Shown here piece by piece: positions 16,371-24,853 of a DNA stretch of 64,000 bases. This DNA comes from Actinophytocola algeriensis. GTDB lineage: Bacteria > Actinomycetota > Actinomycetes > Mycobacteriales > Pseudonocardiaceae. A program made the position numbers and the translations under genes. The notes below the pieces were generated by a model that had not been told where the DNA came from, did not search any database, and was given only the letters and a program-made list of their open reading frames with translations. The DNA is taken from positions 1,165,269-1,229,268 of the forward strand of contig NZ_JACHJQ010000001.1 in assembly GCF_014203735.1 (NCBI RefSeq), read 5' to 3'. Position 1 is the stretch's first letter. The number at the start of each line of letters is the position of its first letter.

Positions 16371-17741
16371 TCACTCGAGATAGTCGCGCAGCACCTGCGA
16401 GCGCGACGGGTGACGCAGCTTCGACATGGTCTTCGACTCGATCTGGCGGATGCGCTCGCGCGTCACGCCGTAGACCTGGCCGATCTCGTCGAGCGTGCGG
16501 GGCTGGCCGTCGGTGAGGCCGAACCGCAGCCGCACCACGCCCGCCTCGCGCTCGGACAGCGTCGCCAGCACCGACTGGAGCTGGTCCTGCAGCAGCGTGA
16601 AGGACACCGCGTCGACCGCGACGACCGCCTCGGAGTCCTCGATGAAGTCACCGAGCTGGCTGTCGCCCTCGTCGCCGATGGTCTGGTCGAGCGAAATGGG
16701 CTCCCGGGCGTACTGCTGGATCTCCAGCACCTTCTCCGGGGTGATGTCCATTTCCTTGGCAAGCTCTTCTGGCGTTGGCTCTCGACCCAGGTCCTGGAGG
16801 AGCTCACGCTGTATACGACCGAGCTTGTTGATGACCTCGACCATGTGCACCGGGATACGGATGGTGCGGGCCTGGTCGGCCATGGCGCGGGTGATCGCCT
16901 GGCGGATCCACCACGTGGCGTACGTGGAGAACTTGTAGCCCTTCGTGTAGTCGAACTTCTCGACCGCACGGATCAGGCCCAGGTTGCCCTCCTGGATCAG
17001 GTCCAGGAACGCCATGCCACGGCCGGTGTAGCGCTTGGCCAGCGACACCACGAGGCGGAGGTTCGCCTCGAGCAGGTGGTTCTTGGCGCGCTCACCGTCG
17101 CGGACGATCCACCGCAGGTCACGGCGCATCTGCGGGGCGAGCTTCTCCGAGGACTCCTCCTCGGCCTTGCGCACCCGCTCCGCCGCGTAGAGGCCGGCCT
17201 CGATCCGCTTGGCGAGCTCGACCTCCTCCTCGGCGTTGAGCAGCGCCACCTTGCCGATCTGCTTCAGGTAGGCACGGACCGAGTCGGCGGAGGCGGTGAG
17301 CTCGGCGTCCTTGCGGGCCTGCCGCAGCGCCTCCGACTCCTCTTCGTCCCAGACGAAGTCGCCGTCCTTGCTCTTCTCGGGCGGGTCCTTCTCCTCGACG
17401 TCCTCCGCGACCGCCGCTTCGACCACGTCGGTCTCGATCTCGACGTCCTCGAGATCCTCGAGGTCGGGGGAGTCGAGGTCGGGCTCCTCGCCGTCACCCG
17501 GCTCGCCGTCGGCCGAGGCACCGGCCTTCTTGGTCGCGTCGGCCTTGGTCTTCTTGGGGCCGGCGGACTTGGCCGCCGTCTTGCGGGGCGCACGCGGCTT
17601 CGCGGCGCCGGCCGTCTTCTTCGTCGCGGTACTCAAGCTCGGCTTCTCGGTCGACTCGTCGGTGTCCGGCTGGGCGTTGGCCGACTTGGCCGCGCCCGCC
17701 GAAGCGGTGGAGCGTCGGGTTGCGGTTCGTGCGGCTGCCAC
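16371..17741 (-). CDS. sigA: Primary RNA polymerase sigma factor (SigA/HrdB)
   Basis: Housekeeping sigma-70 of 456 residues. The N-terminal 140 residues are low complexity, first Lys/Ala-rich and then strongly acidic, as in actinobacterial SigA region 1.1. Regions 1.2-2.4 begin at [19 protein letters not shown] and include the rpoD box and promoter-melting stretch [20 protein letters not shown]. Region 3 and region 4 follow, with the -35-binding helix [19 protein letters not shown] near the end. I choose the GTG at 17741 (protein begins [10 protein letters not shown]) because GAAAGG lies six bases before it and mycobacterial SigA starts alike; an ATG at 17762 would add seven residues. The downstream neighbours (ppgK, suhB-like, cei) are the usual ones. 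Confidence 0.95.
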   Translation of the reverse strand: MAAARTATRRSTASAGAAKSANAQPDTDESTEKPSLSTATKKTAGAAKPRAPRKTAAKSAGPKKTKADATKKAGASADGEPGDGEEPDLDSPDLEDLEDVEIETDVVEAAVAEDVEEKDPPEKSKDGDFVWDEEESEALRQARKDAELTASADSVRAYLKQIGKVALLNAEEEVELAKRIEAGLYAAERVRKAEEESSEKLAPQMRRDLRWIVRDGERAKNHLLEANLRLVVSLAKRYTGRGMAFLDLIQEGNLGLIRAVEKFDYTKGYKFSTYATWWIRQAITRAMADQARTIRIPVHMVEVINKLGRIQRELLQDLGREPTPEELAKEMDITPEKVLEIQQYAREPISLDQTIGDEGDSQLGDFIEDSEAVVAVDAVSFTLLQDQLQSVLATLSEREAGVVRLRFGLTDGQPRTLDEIGQVYGVTRERIRQIESKTMSKLRHPSRSQVLRDYLE

Positions 17742-17845
17742 GTACGCCCTTTCGCTGCTCATCACGGGCAACGCCAGACATCTTGGATGCCTGACCTGCC
17801 GGAGTTCGGGGAAAGCCCGGGGGCCTCGGCCACGGGCACTGTTCC

Positions 17846-17851
17846 ATTGTA
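17846..17851 (-). promoter_or_regulatory. Predicted -10 box for sigA
   Basis: TACAAT on the minus strand about 100 bases before the sigA start is a near-consensus sigma-70 -10 element. No matching -35 is obvious at 16-19 bases. A leader of roughly 95 bases would result. Confidence 0.45.
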
Positions 17852-17862
17852 ACGACGAACAC

Positions 17863-17890
17863 CGCGTCGCGGGTGCGGACCCGCGACGCG
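17863..17890 (-). terminator. 12-bp GC hairpin between ppgK and sigA
   Basis: CGCGTCGCGGGT (17863-17874) pairs with ACCCGCGACGCG (17879-17890) around the tetraloop GCGG. It lies between ppgK and the sigA -10 and can insulate sigA from read-through. Confidence 0.65.
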
Positions 17891-17899
17891 ATCCGTGCA

Positions 17900-17987
17900 C
17901 CGGTGCCCCGTCCAGGTCGAGTGGCCGGTTATCCGTGGATCCTGGGTCGCGGACAACCGTGCCCGCTCCGCTTGGACGGGGCACCGG
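17900..17987 (-). terminator. Long 88-base hairpin after ppgK
   Basis: The outer arms are a perfect 15-bp stem (17900-17914 with 17973-17987, CCGGTGCCCCGTCCA and its complement). Inside is a weaker second stem (GGTTATCCG with CGGACAACC). It starts six bases after the ppgK stop and forms an unusually long terminator-like structure; together with the adjacent 12-bp hairpin it gives two stacked structures. Confidence 0.6.
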
Positions 17988-17992
17988 CTGAG

Positions 17993-18754
17993 CTAGCCGT
18001 CGTGGCCGACCTTCATGGCCCGCGCGGCGCCCACGATGCCCGCGTCGTTGCGCAGCTCCGCGGCGACGACCTTGGTGCGCACGTCGAGCAGCGGCAGCCA
18101 CTTGTCGGCCTTCTTGCTGACCCCGCCACCGGCGATGATCAGGTCCGGCCAGATGAGGTCCTCGAGGCTGCGGATGTAGCGGGCGACCCGGGTGGCCCAC
18201 TCGGCCCACGACAGGTCGTTCTCCTCCTTGACCGACGCGGCCGCGCGGGTCTCCGCGTCGTGGCCGTCGACCTCGAGGTGGCCGAACTCGGTGTTCGGGA
18301 CGAGCTTGCCGTCGCGGAACAGCGCGCTGCCGATGCCGGTGCCGAACGTCAGCAGCACCACGACGCCCTTCTGGTCGTCCGGCCAGCCGTAGGAAATCTC
18401 CGCGACACCCGCGGCGTCGGCGTCGTTCAGGACCACGACGTCGCCGTGCTCCCGCTTGAGCCGCTCCGCGAACAGGCTCTGCGCGTCGGTGCCGAGCCAC
18501 GACTTGTCGATGTTCGCGGCCGTGTGCGCGATGCCGTGCTTGATCACCGCGGGCAGGGTCACCCCGAGGGGGCCGGTCCAGGCGAACTCGTCGACGATCT
18601 GCTTGACGACGTCCGCGACGGCGTCCGGCTTGGACGGGTCGGGGGTGGGGATCCGCAGCCGCTCGCCGACGAGCTTGCCCGCGTCGAGATCGACCACGCC
18701 TCCCTTGATGCCCGAACCACCGATGTCCACGCCGAAGCCGAGGGTTGCAGCCAT
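17993..18754 (-). CDS. ppgK: Polyphosphate--glucose phosphotransferase (polyphosphate glucokinase)
   Basis: Cytoplasmic ROK-family kinase of 253 residues that phosphorylates glucose with polyphosphate or ATP. The phosphate-binding loop [10 protein letters not shown] is at residues 10-19, the catalytic-base region [10 protein letters not shown] near 107-116, and the adenosine loop [12 protein letters not shown] follows. The ROK zinc signature is replaced by [10 protein letters not shown], as usual for PpgK. Position next to sigA is conserved across actinobacteria. The start is the ATG at 18754. It reads toward sigA but two hairpins separate them. Confidence 0.93.
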   Translation of the reverse strand: MAATLGFGVDIGGSGIKGGVVDLDAGKLVGERLRIPTPDPSKPDAVADVVKQIVDEFAWTGPLGVTLPAVIKHGIAHTAANIDKSWLGTDAQSLFAERLKREHGDVVVLNDADAAGVAEISYGWPDDQKGVVVLLTFGTGIGSALFRDGKLVPNTEFGHLEVDGHDAETRAAASVKEENDLSWAEWATRVARYIRSLEDLIWPDLIIAGGGVSKKADKWLPLLDVRTKVVAAELRNDAGIVGAARAMKVGHDG

Positions 18755-18828
18755 CCCCGCGCGTCCCTTCGTACTCGATTCAGTACCGCTTTCCCCGGAG
18801 GTTAGCCGGATGTGGTCCGATAGGTCTC

Positions 18829-19635
18829 GTGGGTGCCCTGGATGAACTGCTCGCCGTTGCCGTATCGGTAGCTCGGGAGGCGGCGGAGCTGGCGCAGCGC
18901 TCCCGGCCGTCGGCCATCACGGAGGTCGACACGAAGTCGTCGAAGACCGACGTCGTGACCGCCGCCGACGTGGCCGTGGAGCAGCTGGTCCGGGCCCGGT
19001 TGTCCGAGCTGCGCCCCGGCGAGCCGGTGTTCGGCGAGGAGACCGGCGGCGCGGCGGGGGCACCCGGCCAGGTGTGCTGGGTGGTCGACCCGATCGACGG
19101 CACGGTCAACTACCTCTACGGCTACCCGTCGTACGCGGTGTCGCTCGCCGCGCAGGTCGACGGCGTGTCGGTGGCGGCGGTGGTGCTGGAGCCCCTGTCG
19201 GGCCGCGAGTGGACCGCGGTGCGTGGCGGCGGCTCGTGGTGCGACGGCGTGCGGCTGGGTGTGTCGGACGCCACGCGGCTGGACCTGTCGCTGGTGGCGA
19301 CGGGGTTCGCGTACCGGGTGGAACGCCGCGAACGGCAGGCGGCCGGCGTGGCGCGGCTGTTGCCGAAGGTGCGGGACATCCGGCGTGCCGGTGCGGCGTC
19401 GCTGGACCTGTGCGCGGTGGCCGCCGGGTGGGTGGACGCCTACTTCGAGCACGGCCTGTCGCGCTGGGACTGGGCAGGTGGCGCGCTGATCGCCGAGGAG
19501 GCCGGTGCGGTGGTCCGCCTGCCGGACGCGGTGGACGCCGTCGGCCCGGACCTGACGTTCTGCGCGACTCCCGGGATCGCGGACCGGTTGCGGGACGTGC
19601 TCGAGGAAGTGGGCATGACCGAAAAGCTGCCCTGA
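18829..19635 (+). CDS. Inositol monophosphatase family protein (SuhB-like)
   Basis: Mg2+-dependent phosphatase of 268 residues. Motif A, DPIDGTVNYLYGYPSYAVSL, carries the metal-binding Asp residues; the upstream Glu pair is in GEETGG, and motif B is WDWAGGALIAEEAGA near the C-terminus. It probably hydrolyses inositol-1-phosphate or a related sugar phosphate, supplying inositol for phosphatidylinositol and mycothiol. The GTG at 18829 begins the conserved part; the frame is open upstream but overlaps the ppgK 5' region. No strong ribosome-binding site precedes it. It is divergent from ppgK and convergent with cei, as in mycobacteria. Confidence 0.9.
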   Translation: MGALDELLAVAVSVAREAAELAQRSRPSAITEVDTKSSKTDVVTAADVAVEQLVRARLSELRPGEPVFGEETGGAAGAPGQVCWVVDPIDGTVNYLYGYPSYAVSLAAQVDGVSVAAVVLEPLSGREWTAVRGGGSWCDGVRLGVSDATRLDLSLVATGFAYRVERRERQAAGVARLLPKVRDIRRAGAASLDLCAVAAGWVDAYFEHGLSRWDWAGGALIAEEAGAVVRLPDAVDAVGPDLTFCATPGIADRLRDVLEEVGMTEKLP

Positions 19636-19693
19636 CGGGAGCGTGCGCCGGTGACACGCCGCGACTCGGTGAGTGGCGGCGTTCGGCCTGCCG

Positions 19694-20386
19694 CTAGCAC
19701 TTCACGTTGCGGGCCGCCGCCAGGAGGGTGCTGTCCAGTTTCGGCTGCGCGGGGTCCGACTGGAGGCCGCCCTGCGTGGGCGGGTTCTGCTTCGCGAAGT
19801 CGTTCAGCTGCTCCAGCAGCGTGCGAGCCGCGCGGTTGGGGTGCAGGTCGTCGAACTTCTCGCCCAGTGCCACGTCGACCGTCGCGTCCTGGCGTTCGTC
19901 GCGGATCAGTTCCGCGCACGGCTCCAGCAGGCTGAGCGTGCGTGCGGCGGCGGTGCCCTGGGCGCCGAAGCGGATCTGGGCCCGGCAGGCCATCTTCTCG
20001 CCGTACAGGGCGTCGTTGGCCGGATCGCCGATCTGTGAGAAGCCCAGCCCGCGCAGTGTCTCGGTGACCAGGCGGGCCTGGCCGCGCTGACCGCTCGCGT
20101 TGATCACCCGCACGAGCGCCGACGACGGCGCGGCGGGCTCTGTCCGGTCCAGAGCCGTGTTCTCGAGGGCCTTGCCCGGTGTGGGCACGGGCTGACCGGC
20201 CGGTGCGGTCGCCTTGGGCGGCGGGTCGCAGTGCTGGGCACCGGTGACCTCGTTGTCCTCGTTCATGACCTTCAGCCACACGACCGTCGCCGCGACCCCG
20301 AGTACCAGGACCAGCAGCAACGCGGGCAAGGGCCGGCGCTTCCGGTAGCGCTGGCCCGGTCCCCGCATGACGTTCCCCGCCGCCAC
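19694..20386 (-). CDS. cei: Envelope integrity protein Cei
   Basis: Membrane-anchored extracytoplasmic protein of 230 residues, orthologous by position and sequence type to Rv2700 (Cei), which is needed for cell-envelope integrity in M. tuberculosis. A basic N-terminus (RYRKRRPLP) precedes one transmembrane helix at about residues 20-38. The outside part has a LytR_C-like alpha/beta domain (LVRVINASGQRGQARLVTET) and two to three Cys that may form disulphides. The GTG at 20386 has GGAGGG upstream; the ATG at 20368 is an alternative. The neighbouring suhB-like and DUF4193 genes confirm the conserved block. Confidence 0.88.
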   Translation of the reverse strand: MAAGNVMRGPGQRYRKRRPLPALLLVLVLGVAATVVWLKVMNEDNEVTGAQHCDPPPKATAPAGQPVPTPGKALENTALDRTEPAAPSSALVRVINASGQRGQARLVTETLRGLGFSQIGDPANDALYGEKMACRAQIRFGAQGTAAARTLSLLEPCAELIRDERQDATVDVALGEKFDDLHPNRAARTLLEQLNDFAKQNPPTQGGLQSDPAQPKLDSTLLAAARNVKC

Positions 20387-20832
20387 TTGTCCCCGCCCTC
20401 CTCGTGAGCCGAACTTCGTAGGTCCCCACCCCGTTGTTCGCTGCTGATCAGCCTAGGCGTTTCAGCTCCGTTCGGCGGCTTGAGGGCCACCCATGTCGAC
20501 GTATCGTGTCGAGATCGAGCCCTTCGGGGTGAGCGACAGCACGTCGCACCCACACAGACGCACACCGTGACGAGAGGTTGCCCGGGACTCAGCACTCGGT
20601 CAAAGACACACCCGAACGGGTGACCTACTGGATAGGTCGCCGGGTATGGGCTACCCTCTGCCCGCTCCAGTGGTCGAACACGTGATGCGAATCGATTCCG
20701 ACGGGTCCCGGGGTGGGCTCCGAAACACGGCGCGTCGTGCGAGATCTCCGTCACTTCATCTGGCGGGCACAAATTGGGGCGCCTGAACGTTGACCAGCGC
20801 GCGAACACATCCTGAAGTGGGGGTGCACGAAG
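20387..20832. promoter_or_regulatory. 446-base divergent spacer between cei and DUF4193
   Basis: No credible gene. The spacer should hold promoters for both flanking genes. Visible structure: GGTGACCTA (20619-20627) can pair with TAGGTCGCC (20633-20641, one wobble), the small hairpin CACCCGAACGGGTG lies just before it, and TTGACC at 20790-20795 resembles a -35 box without a good -10. This length is large for this gene-dense region, so a leader RNA or sRNA is possible but not shown. Confidence 0.4.
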
Positions 20833-21141
20833 ATGGCCACCGATTACGATGCGCCACGACGCAGCGAGGCCGACGATCTCGCGGAGGACTCGCTCGAGGA
20901 GCTCAAGGCACGTCGAAACGAGAACCAGTCCGGAGTCGTCGACGTCGACGAGTCGGATACCGCGGAGAGCTTCGAGCTTCCCGGTGCCGACCTGTCCAGC
21001 CTCTCTGGCGAAGACCTGACCGTCCGCGTCGTGCCGAAGCAGGCCGACGAGTTCACCTGCTCCAAGTGCTTCCTGGTGCATCACCGCAGCAGGCTCGCCG
21101 AGGAGATGAACGGTCAGCCGATCTGCCGCGACTGCGCCTGA
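20833..21141 (+). CDS. DUF4193 family protein
   Basis: Acidic protein of 102 residues, family DUF4193 (Rv2699c type), conserved and usually strongly expressed in actinobacteria. A variable acidic N-terminal half is followed by a zinc-ribbon-like end with CSKC (Cys76, Cys79) and CRDC (Cys98, Cys101) around LVHHRSRLAEEMNGQPI, a treble-clef-like spacing also seen in transcription-associated small proteins. The molecular role is unknown; metal binding is inferred. The start ATG has only GAAG upstream. It is convergent with DUF3093, with a terminator between. Confidence 0.92.
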   Translation: MATDYDAPRRSEADDLAEDSLEELKARRNENQSGVVDVDESDTAESFELPGADLSSLSGEDLTVRVVPKQADEFTCSKCFLVHHRSRLAEEMNGQPICRDCA

Positions 21142-21189
21142 GCGCGTAGGTACGGCAGGGCGACGGCAGAGCACAACAGAACAACGGAA

Positions 21190-21220
21190 GGGCCTGTCAC
21201 CGGCGCGTGGTGGCGGGCCC
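21190..21220. terminator. Bidirectional terminator between DUF4193 and DUF3093
   Basis: GGGCCTGTCACC (21190-21201) pairs with GGTGGCGGGCCC (21209-21220) with two G-U wobbles and a seven-base loop. It abuts the DUF3093 stop. Confidence 0.65.
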
Positions 21221-21700
21221 CTAACCGTGCAGCAAGGAAGCCACCTTCTCCGGGTGGCGTGTGGAGAACACCCAGTAGGGCGTGGGGTCGTCCGGGTCGG
21301 TGACCCGTACCCGGACCACCGGGCCCACCCAGCCGCGGTGCAGTACGAACGCGCGCGGGTCCAGGTGGGGCCCGAGCACCTTGCGCTTGTCCTTGGCGTC
21401 GAACGCCTCGACCTCGCCGACGAACTCGAGCGGCAGGTGGGCCTCGCCGACGTACAGCTCACCGTCCTGGACGCGCACCGGCGCCCGGCCCGCCCGCCAG
21501 ATCAGCAGTGCGGTGAGCGGCAGCAGCAGCACGTAGGGCAGCCACGAGCGCAACCCCGGGTACCCGAGGTGCACGGTCGCCGCCATCAGACCGGCGGCCG
21601 CCATCGGCAGGAGCCACGAGTACCAGGTGACGTAGAGCCGCTCGGTGTGCAGCGGTGTGGTCGGCGCTTTCTCGGCCGCACCGCGTGGTGAGTCGGTCAC
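21221..21700 (-). CDS. DUF3093 domain-containing membrane protein
   Basis: Protein of 159 residues, family DUF3093 (Rv2698 type). Two adjacent transmembrane segments (about residues 24-64: [20 protein letters not shown] and [17 protein letters not shown]) are followed by a cytoplasmic PH-like beta domain ([19 protein letters not shown]). It is a conserved member of the dut neighbourhood, and its function is unknown. The start is the GTG at 21700 with CTGGAG just before; dut starts 25 bases away on the other strand. Confidence 0.9.
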   Translation of the reverse strand: MTDSPRGAAEKAPTTPLHTERLYVTWYSWLLPMAAAGLMAATVHLGYPGLRSWLPYVLLLPLTALLIWRAGRAPVRVQDGELYVGEAHLPLEFVGEVEAFDAKDKRKVLGPHLDPRAFVLHRGWVGPVVRVRVTDPDDPTPYWVFSTRHPEKVASLLHG

Positions 21701-21710
21701 GGCTCCAGGG

Positions 21711-21716
21711 TAGTCT
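21711..21716 (+). promoter_or_regulatory. -10 box of a leaderless dut promoter
   Basis: TAGTCT lies eight bases before the dut GTG, and no ribosome-binding site is present. This spacing places the first transcribed base at or near the GTG, as in leaderless actinobacterial mRNAs. Confidence 0.55.
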
Positions 21717-21724
21717 CGCCGCTC

Positions 21725-22180
21725 GTGCCCAGCGTGGAGGTCCTGCTCACCCGTCTCGACCCCGGTGTTCCCGTGCCGTCGTACGCGAACCAGGGCGATG
21801 CGGGCGCGGACCTCGTCACGACCGACGACGTCGTCATCGCGCCCGGTGAGCGCGCGACCGTCGGTACCGGCGTCGCGATCGCGCTGCCGGAGGGCCACGC
21901 CGCGTTCGTGCACCCGCGTTCCGGGCTCGCCGCACGCGTCGGGCTGAGCGTGGTGAACACGCCGGGCACGATCGACGCCGGCTACCGGGGCGAGATCAGG
22001 ATCTGCCTGATCAACCACGACCTGCGGGAGCCGGTCGAGCTGCGCAGGGGGGACCGGATCGCCCAGCTGGTGGTACAGCGCGTCGAGCACGCGGTGTTCC
22101 GTGAGGTGGCCGATCTCGGTGACTCCGAGCGCGGTGCAGGCGGCTACGGGTCGACCGGCGGACATGCGGTGCTGACCTGA
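21725..22180 (+). CDS. dut: dUTP diphosphatase (dUTPase)
   Basis: Trimeric dUTPase of 151 residues that hydrolyses dUTP to dUMP and pyrophosphate, keeping uracil out of DNA and feeding dTMP synthesis. All five motifs are present: DAGADLVT (25-32), [10 protein letters not shown] (64-73), the uracil loop [23 protein letters not shown] and the P-loop-like [10 protein letters not shown] at the C-terminus. The start GTG is probably at the 5' end of a leaderless message. DUF3710 follows in the same direction, as in mycobacteria. Confidence 0.96.
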   Translation: MPSVEVLLTRLDPGVPVPSYANQGDAGADLVTTDDVVIAPGERATVGTGVAIALPEGHAAFVHPRSGLAARVGLSVVNTPGTIDAGYRGEIRICLINHDLREPVELRRGDRIAQLVVQRVEHAVFREVADLGDSERGAGGYGSTGGHAVLT

Positions 22181-22253
22181 GCGGGACGCCGGGTACAGGC
22201 TCGCGAACGCCGAGCGGACCGAGGCGATCCAACACGGTGGAGGGCTGAAAGCG

Positions 22254-22910
22254 GTGGCACTGTTCGGACGACGCCGACGTCACGAGGAGGACGTCGACGA
22301 GTACGACGACAGGTACGACGAGCAGGACGAGGGCGGCGGCGACGACCTCGAGCCGGAGTTCGAGGGTGACCTGTTCGAGTACGCGGGTCCCCACGACGAG
22401 GCCGACGCCCCCGACGACGGCCTGAACCGCCTCGACCTCGGTTCCGTGCGCCTCCCGGTGCCCGACGGCGCCCAGCTGCAGGTCGAGATGGACCAGAACC
22501 GCGCGGTCCGCGCGGTGCACGTGGTCACGCCGGTCGGGCAGCTGACGGTGAACGCCTACGCGGCGCCCAAGTCGGGCGGCCTGTGGCGCGAGGTGTGCGG
22601 CGAGCTGGCCGAGCAGCTGCGCGGTGACGGCGCGAAGGTCCGCAGCTCGGCGGGTGAGTGGGGCCAGGAGCTGGTGGCGGCGCTCGGCGAGGTGTCGCTG
22701 CGGTTCATCGGCGTCGACGGCCCGCGCTGGATGCTGCGCGGTGTCGTCGCGGGCCCGCCGGACCTGGCCGACCAGAGCACGCACGCCCTGTACGACCTGG
22801 TCCGCGGCACGGTCGTGGTGCGCGGCACGCAGCCGATGCCGGTGCGCACGCCGCTGCCGATCGAGCTGCCACCGTCGATCGCACAGCACATCGAGGCGCA
22901 GCAGTCCTAG
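22254..22910 (+). CDS. DUF3710 domain-containing protein
   Basis: Protein of 218 residues, family DUF3710 (Rv2696c type). A short basic start (FGRRRRH) and a long acidic linker (about residues 10-52) lead to a compact domain with the conserved patterns RLPVPDGAQLQVEMDQN, GQLTVNAYAAPKSGGLWREV and GPRWMLRGVVAGPP. It has no signal peptide and no membrane helix. The function is unknown, but linkage to dut is conserved. The GTG at 22254 has a weak GAAAG upstream. The last four bases overlap the convergent hydrolase gene. Confidence 0.92.
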   Translation: MALFGRRRRHEEDVDEYDDRYDEQDEGGGDDLEPEFEGDLFEYAGPHDEADAPDDGLNRLDLGSVRLPVPDGAQLQVEMDQNRAVRAVHVVTPVGQLTVNAYAAPKSGGLWREVCGELAEQLRGDGAKVRSSAGEWGQELVAALGEVSLRFIGVDGPRWMLRGVVAGPPDLADQSTHALYDLVRGTVVVRGTQPMPVRTPLPIELPPSIAQHIEAQQS

Positions 22911-23623
22911 TGCCCGCCCGCGCGGAGCCACGCCAGCACTGCTGCCCGGCCGAGCGCCTCCGGGTCGACGCCCACGATGTCGAGCTTGGTGGTGCACATG
23001 GTCGCCCTCGGCAGGGCCGCCAGCCACTCCTCCGCGATCGCCGTCGGGTGGATGGGGTCGTCGGTGCAGGTCGCGATGCCGGCAGGCACGTCCAGCCTCG
23101 CCAGGTCCGCGAGTGCGGGCGCGGGACGGCCCGCCGCGGTGGCGAGGGAGTCGGCGAGTCCGTCGCCGTGCCCGCGCCACGACCGGGTCAGCTCGTCGGC
23201 GAGCCACCGCGGCACGCCGTCGGTGGCCACGGCGAGCGCGCCGTCGACACCGAGGGACCGCACCAGGTCCGAGGACGCCCGCGCGGACACCGCTCCCGGC
23301 GCGTCGCCGGGGTCGCCGTGCCAGCCGGGCAGGGCCAGCACGAGGCCCGCACACCGGTCCAGGTTCGCCAGTGCCCACTCGGCGGCCAGATGAGCGCCGA
23401 ACGACACCCCGCCCGCGATGACGGGCCCCTCGGCCGCGGCCTCGTCGAGCGCCGCGAAACAGGCCTCCGCCAGCGAAGTCCCTGGCACCGGCCGCGGCGT
23501 GACCGCGCGGACGCACACCGCGGCGAACGGCACCTCGAACACCGACCGGACGAACACGTCGTCCGAACCGGTGCCGGGCAGGAGCACAGCGACCTCGGCA
23601 GATCCCGGTTCCGCAACATTCAC
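22907..23623 (-). CDS. Alpha/beta hydrolase family protein
   Basis: Hydrolase-fold protein of 238 residues, at the position of Rv2695. The nucleophile elbow is GGVSFGAHLA with Ser near residue 74; an Asp in CTDDPIHP and the His of that segment could complete a triad. The opening VAVLLPGTGSDDVFVRSVF gives the oxyanion-hole region. The substrate is unknown. It is convergent with DUF3710 (four-base overlap). The start is the GTG at 23623. Confidence 0.82.
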   Translation of the reverse strand: MNVAEPGSAEVAVLLPGTGSDDVFVRSVFEVPFAAVCVRAVTPRPVPGTSLAEACFAALDEAAAEGPVIAGGVSFGAHLAAEWALANLDRCAGLVLALPGWHGDPGDAPGAVSARASSDLVRSLGVDGALAVATDGVPRWLADELTRSWRGHGDGLADSLATAAGRPAPALADLARLDVPAGIATCTDDPIHPTAIAEEWLAALPRATMCTTKLDIVGVDPEALGRAAVLAWLRAGGH

Positions 23624-23719
23624 GGGCCAGATCCTGCACCAGGCCCCGGTCCGGGTGGTTACGCTGGCTTCGTCCGGGCCGGAGTCGGGGCCGGCCCCAG
23701 CAACAACGGGAGCATCAAC

Positions 23720-24094
23720 ATGGGCACCGAGAAGGGCCCCTTTCGCCGCTTGGTCAAACGGCTGACGAGCGACGTCGAGGAGCTCGATGCCGACGACCTC
23801 TCGGAGAACGTCGAGGCGGTCGGCGCACGCAAGGCGGCCGACTGCCGGTCCGGTGAACAGGTCACGGTGTGCGGCCGCGTGCGCAGCGTCGAGCTGAGCC
23901 CGCGCGACGCGGTCGCGCGGCTCGAGGCGGAGCTGTTCGACGGAACCGAGGGCGTGACACTAGTCTGGCTCGGTCGTCGCCGGATCCCGGGCATCGAGCC
24001 GGGCCGCACGATCAAGGCACAGGGCCGCATCGCCATGCGAGACGGTCACAAGGTGCTCTACAACCCCTACTACGAGTTGCAGACGGCTACATGA
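23720..24094 (+). CDS. OB-fold nucleic acid-binding domain protein
   Basis: Small protein of 124 residues with one OB-fold (tRNA_anti-codon type): GEQVTVCGRVRSVELSPR, a middle LEAELFDGTEGVTLVWLG strand pair and IKAQGRIAMRDG. It corresponds to Rv2694c. The ligand is unknown; single-stranded nucleic acid binding is a family-level expectation. The ATG at 23720 has GGGAG nine bases upstream. Its stop overlaps the DUF3159 start (ATGA), so the two are translationally coupled. Confidence 0.9.
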   Translation: MGTEKGPFRRLVKRLTSDVEELDADDLSENVEAVGARKAADCRSGEQVTVCGRVRSVELSPRDAVARLEAELFDGTEGVTLVWLGRRRIPGIEPGRTIKAQGRIAMRDGHKVLYNPYYELQTAT

Positions 24095-24846
24095 CAGAAC
24101 CCGGCAAGACCACGACCCCCGACTCCGACTCCGACTCCGACACCGCGCCCGAGTCCGCCGAGGAGAAAGAGCAGACCCTCCTCGAGCAGATGGGCGGGAT
24201 CAGCGGCCTGATCTACTCGTCGGTCCCCGTACTCGTGTTCGTGTTGCTGAACTCGTTGTTCGGGCTGACGATCGCGATCTGGGGCTCGCTCGGCAGCGCC
24301 GCGGCCATCACCGTGCTCCGGGTGGTGCGCAAGGAACCGCTGCAGCCCGCCATCTCCGGCTTCTTCGGGGTCGGCATCGCCGCGTTCATCGCCTACCGCA
24401 CCGGCTCGGCCAAGGGCTTCTTCCTGTTCGGCATCTGGGCGAGCCTGGTGTACGGCAGCGTGTTCCTGGTGTCGATCCTCGTGCGGTACCCGCTCGTCGG
24501 CGTGATCTGGTCGTTCCTGAACGGCCACGGCATGGCGTGGCGGTCGGACCGCAAGGCCATGTTCGCCTACAACATGGCGACGCTGACCTGGGTGCTGGTG
24601 TTCGCGGCCCGGTTCATCGTGCAGCGCTGGCTGTACGACGAGGACCAGACCGGCTGGCTGGCCTTCGCCCGCCTCGCGATGGGCTACCCGCTCACCGCGA
24701 TCGCGCTCGTGATCACCGTGTGGGCCGTGACCCGCGCCGGGCACCGCGTGAAGAAGATCGAGTCGGACGCCGAGGCCGAGGAACGCGAGATCGAGGAACG
24801 GCTGCGCGCCAAGTACTCCGGCAAACCGGAGCCGGAAGGCGCCTGA
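24091..24846 (+). CDS. DUF3159 domain-containing membrane protein
   Basis: Membrane protein of 251 residues, family DUF3159 (Rv2693c type). A Ser/Asp-rich cytoplasmic start (DSDSDSDT) is followed by about six transmembrane helices from residue 37 (MGGISGLIYSSVPVLVFVLL) and a charged coiled-coil-like tail (EAEEREIEERLRAKY). It is the partner of the OB-fold gene across actinobacteria; the function is unknown. The start overlaps the upstream stop. The convergent MerR gene ends seven bases after its stop, which marks the left border of a non-conserved insert. Confidence 0.92.
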   Translation: MTEPGKTTTPDSDSDSDTAPESAEEKEQTLLEQMGGISGLIYSSVPVLVFVLLNSLFGLTIAIWGSLGSAAAITVLRVVRKEPLQPAISGFFGVGIAAFIAYRTGSAKGFFLFGIWASLVYGSVFLVSILVRYPLVGVIWSFLNGHGMAWRSDRKAMFAYNMATLTWVLVFAARFIVQRWLYDEDQTGWLAFARLAMGYPLTAIALVITVWAVTRAGHRVKKIESDAEAEEREIEERLRAKYSGKPEPEGA

Positions 24847-24853
24847 CGCCCGG

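Noticed and set aside
16065-17852. Plus-strand frame antisense to sigA
   Set aside because: Low-complexity Leu/Val/Asp/Arg composition and no start signal; sigA on the other strand is unambiguous.
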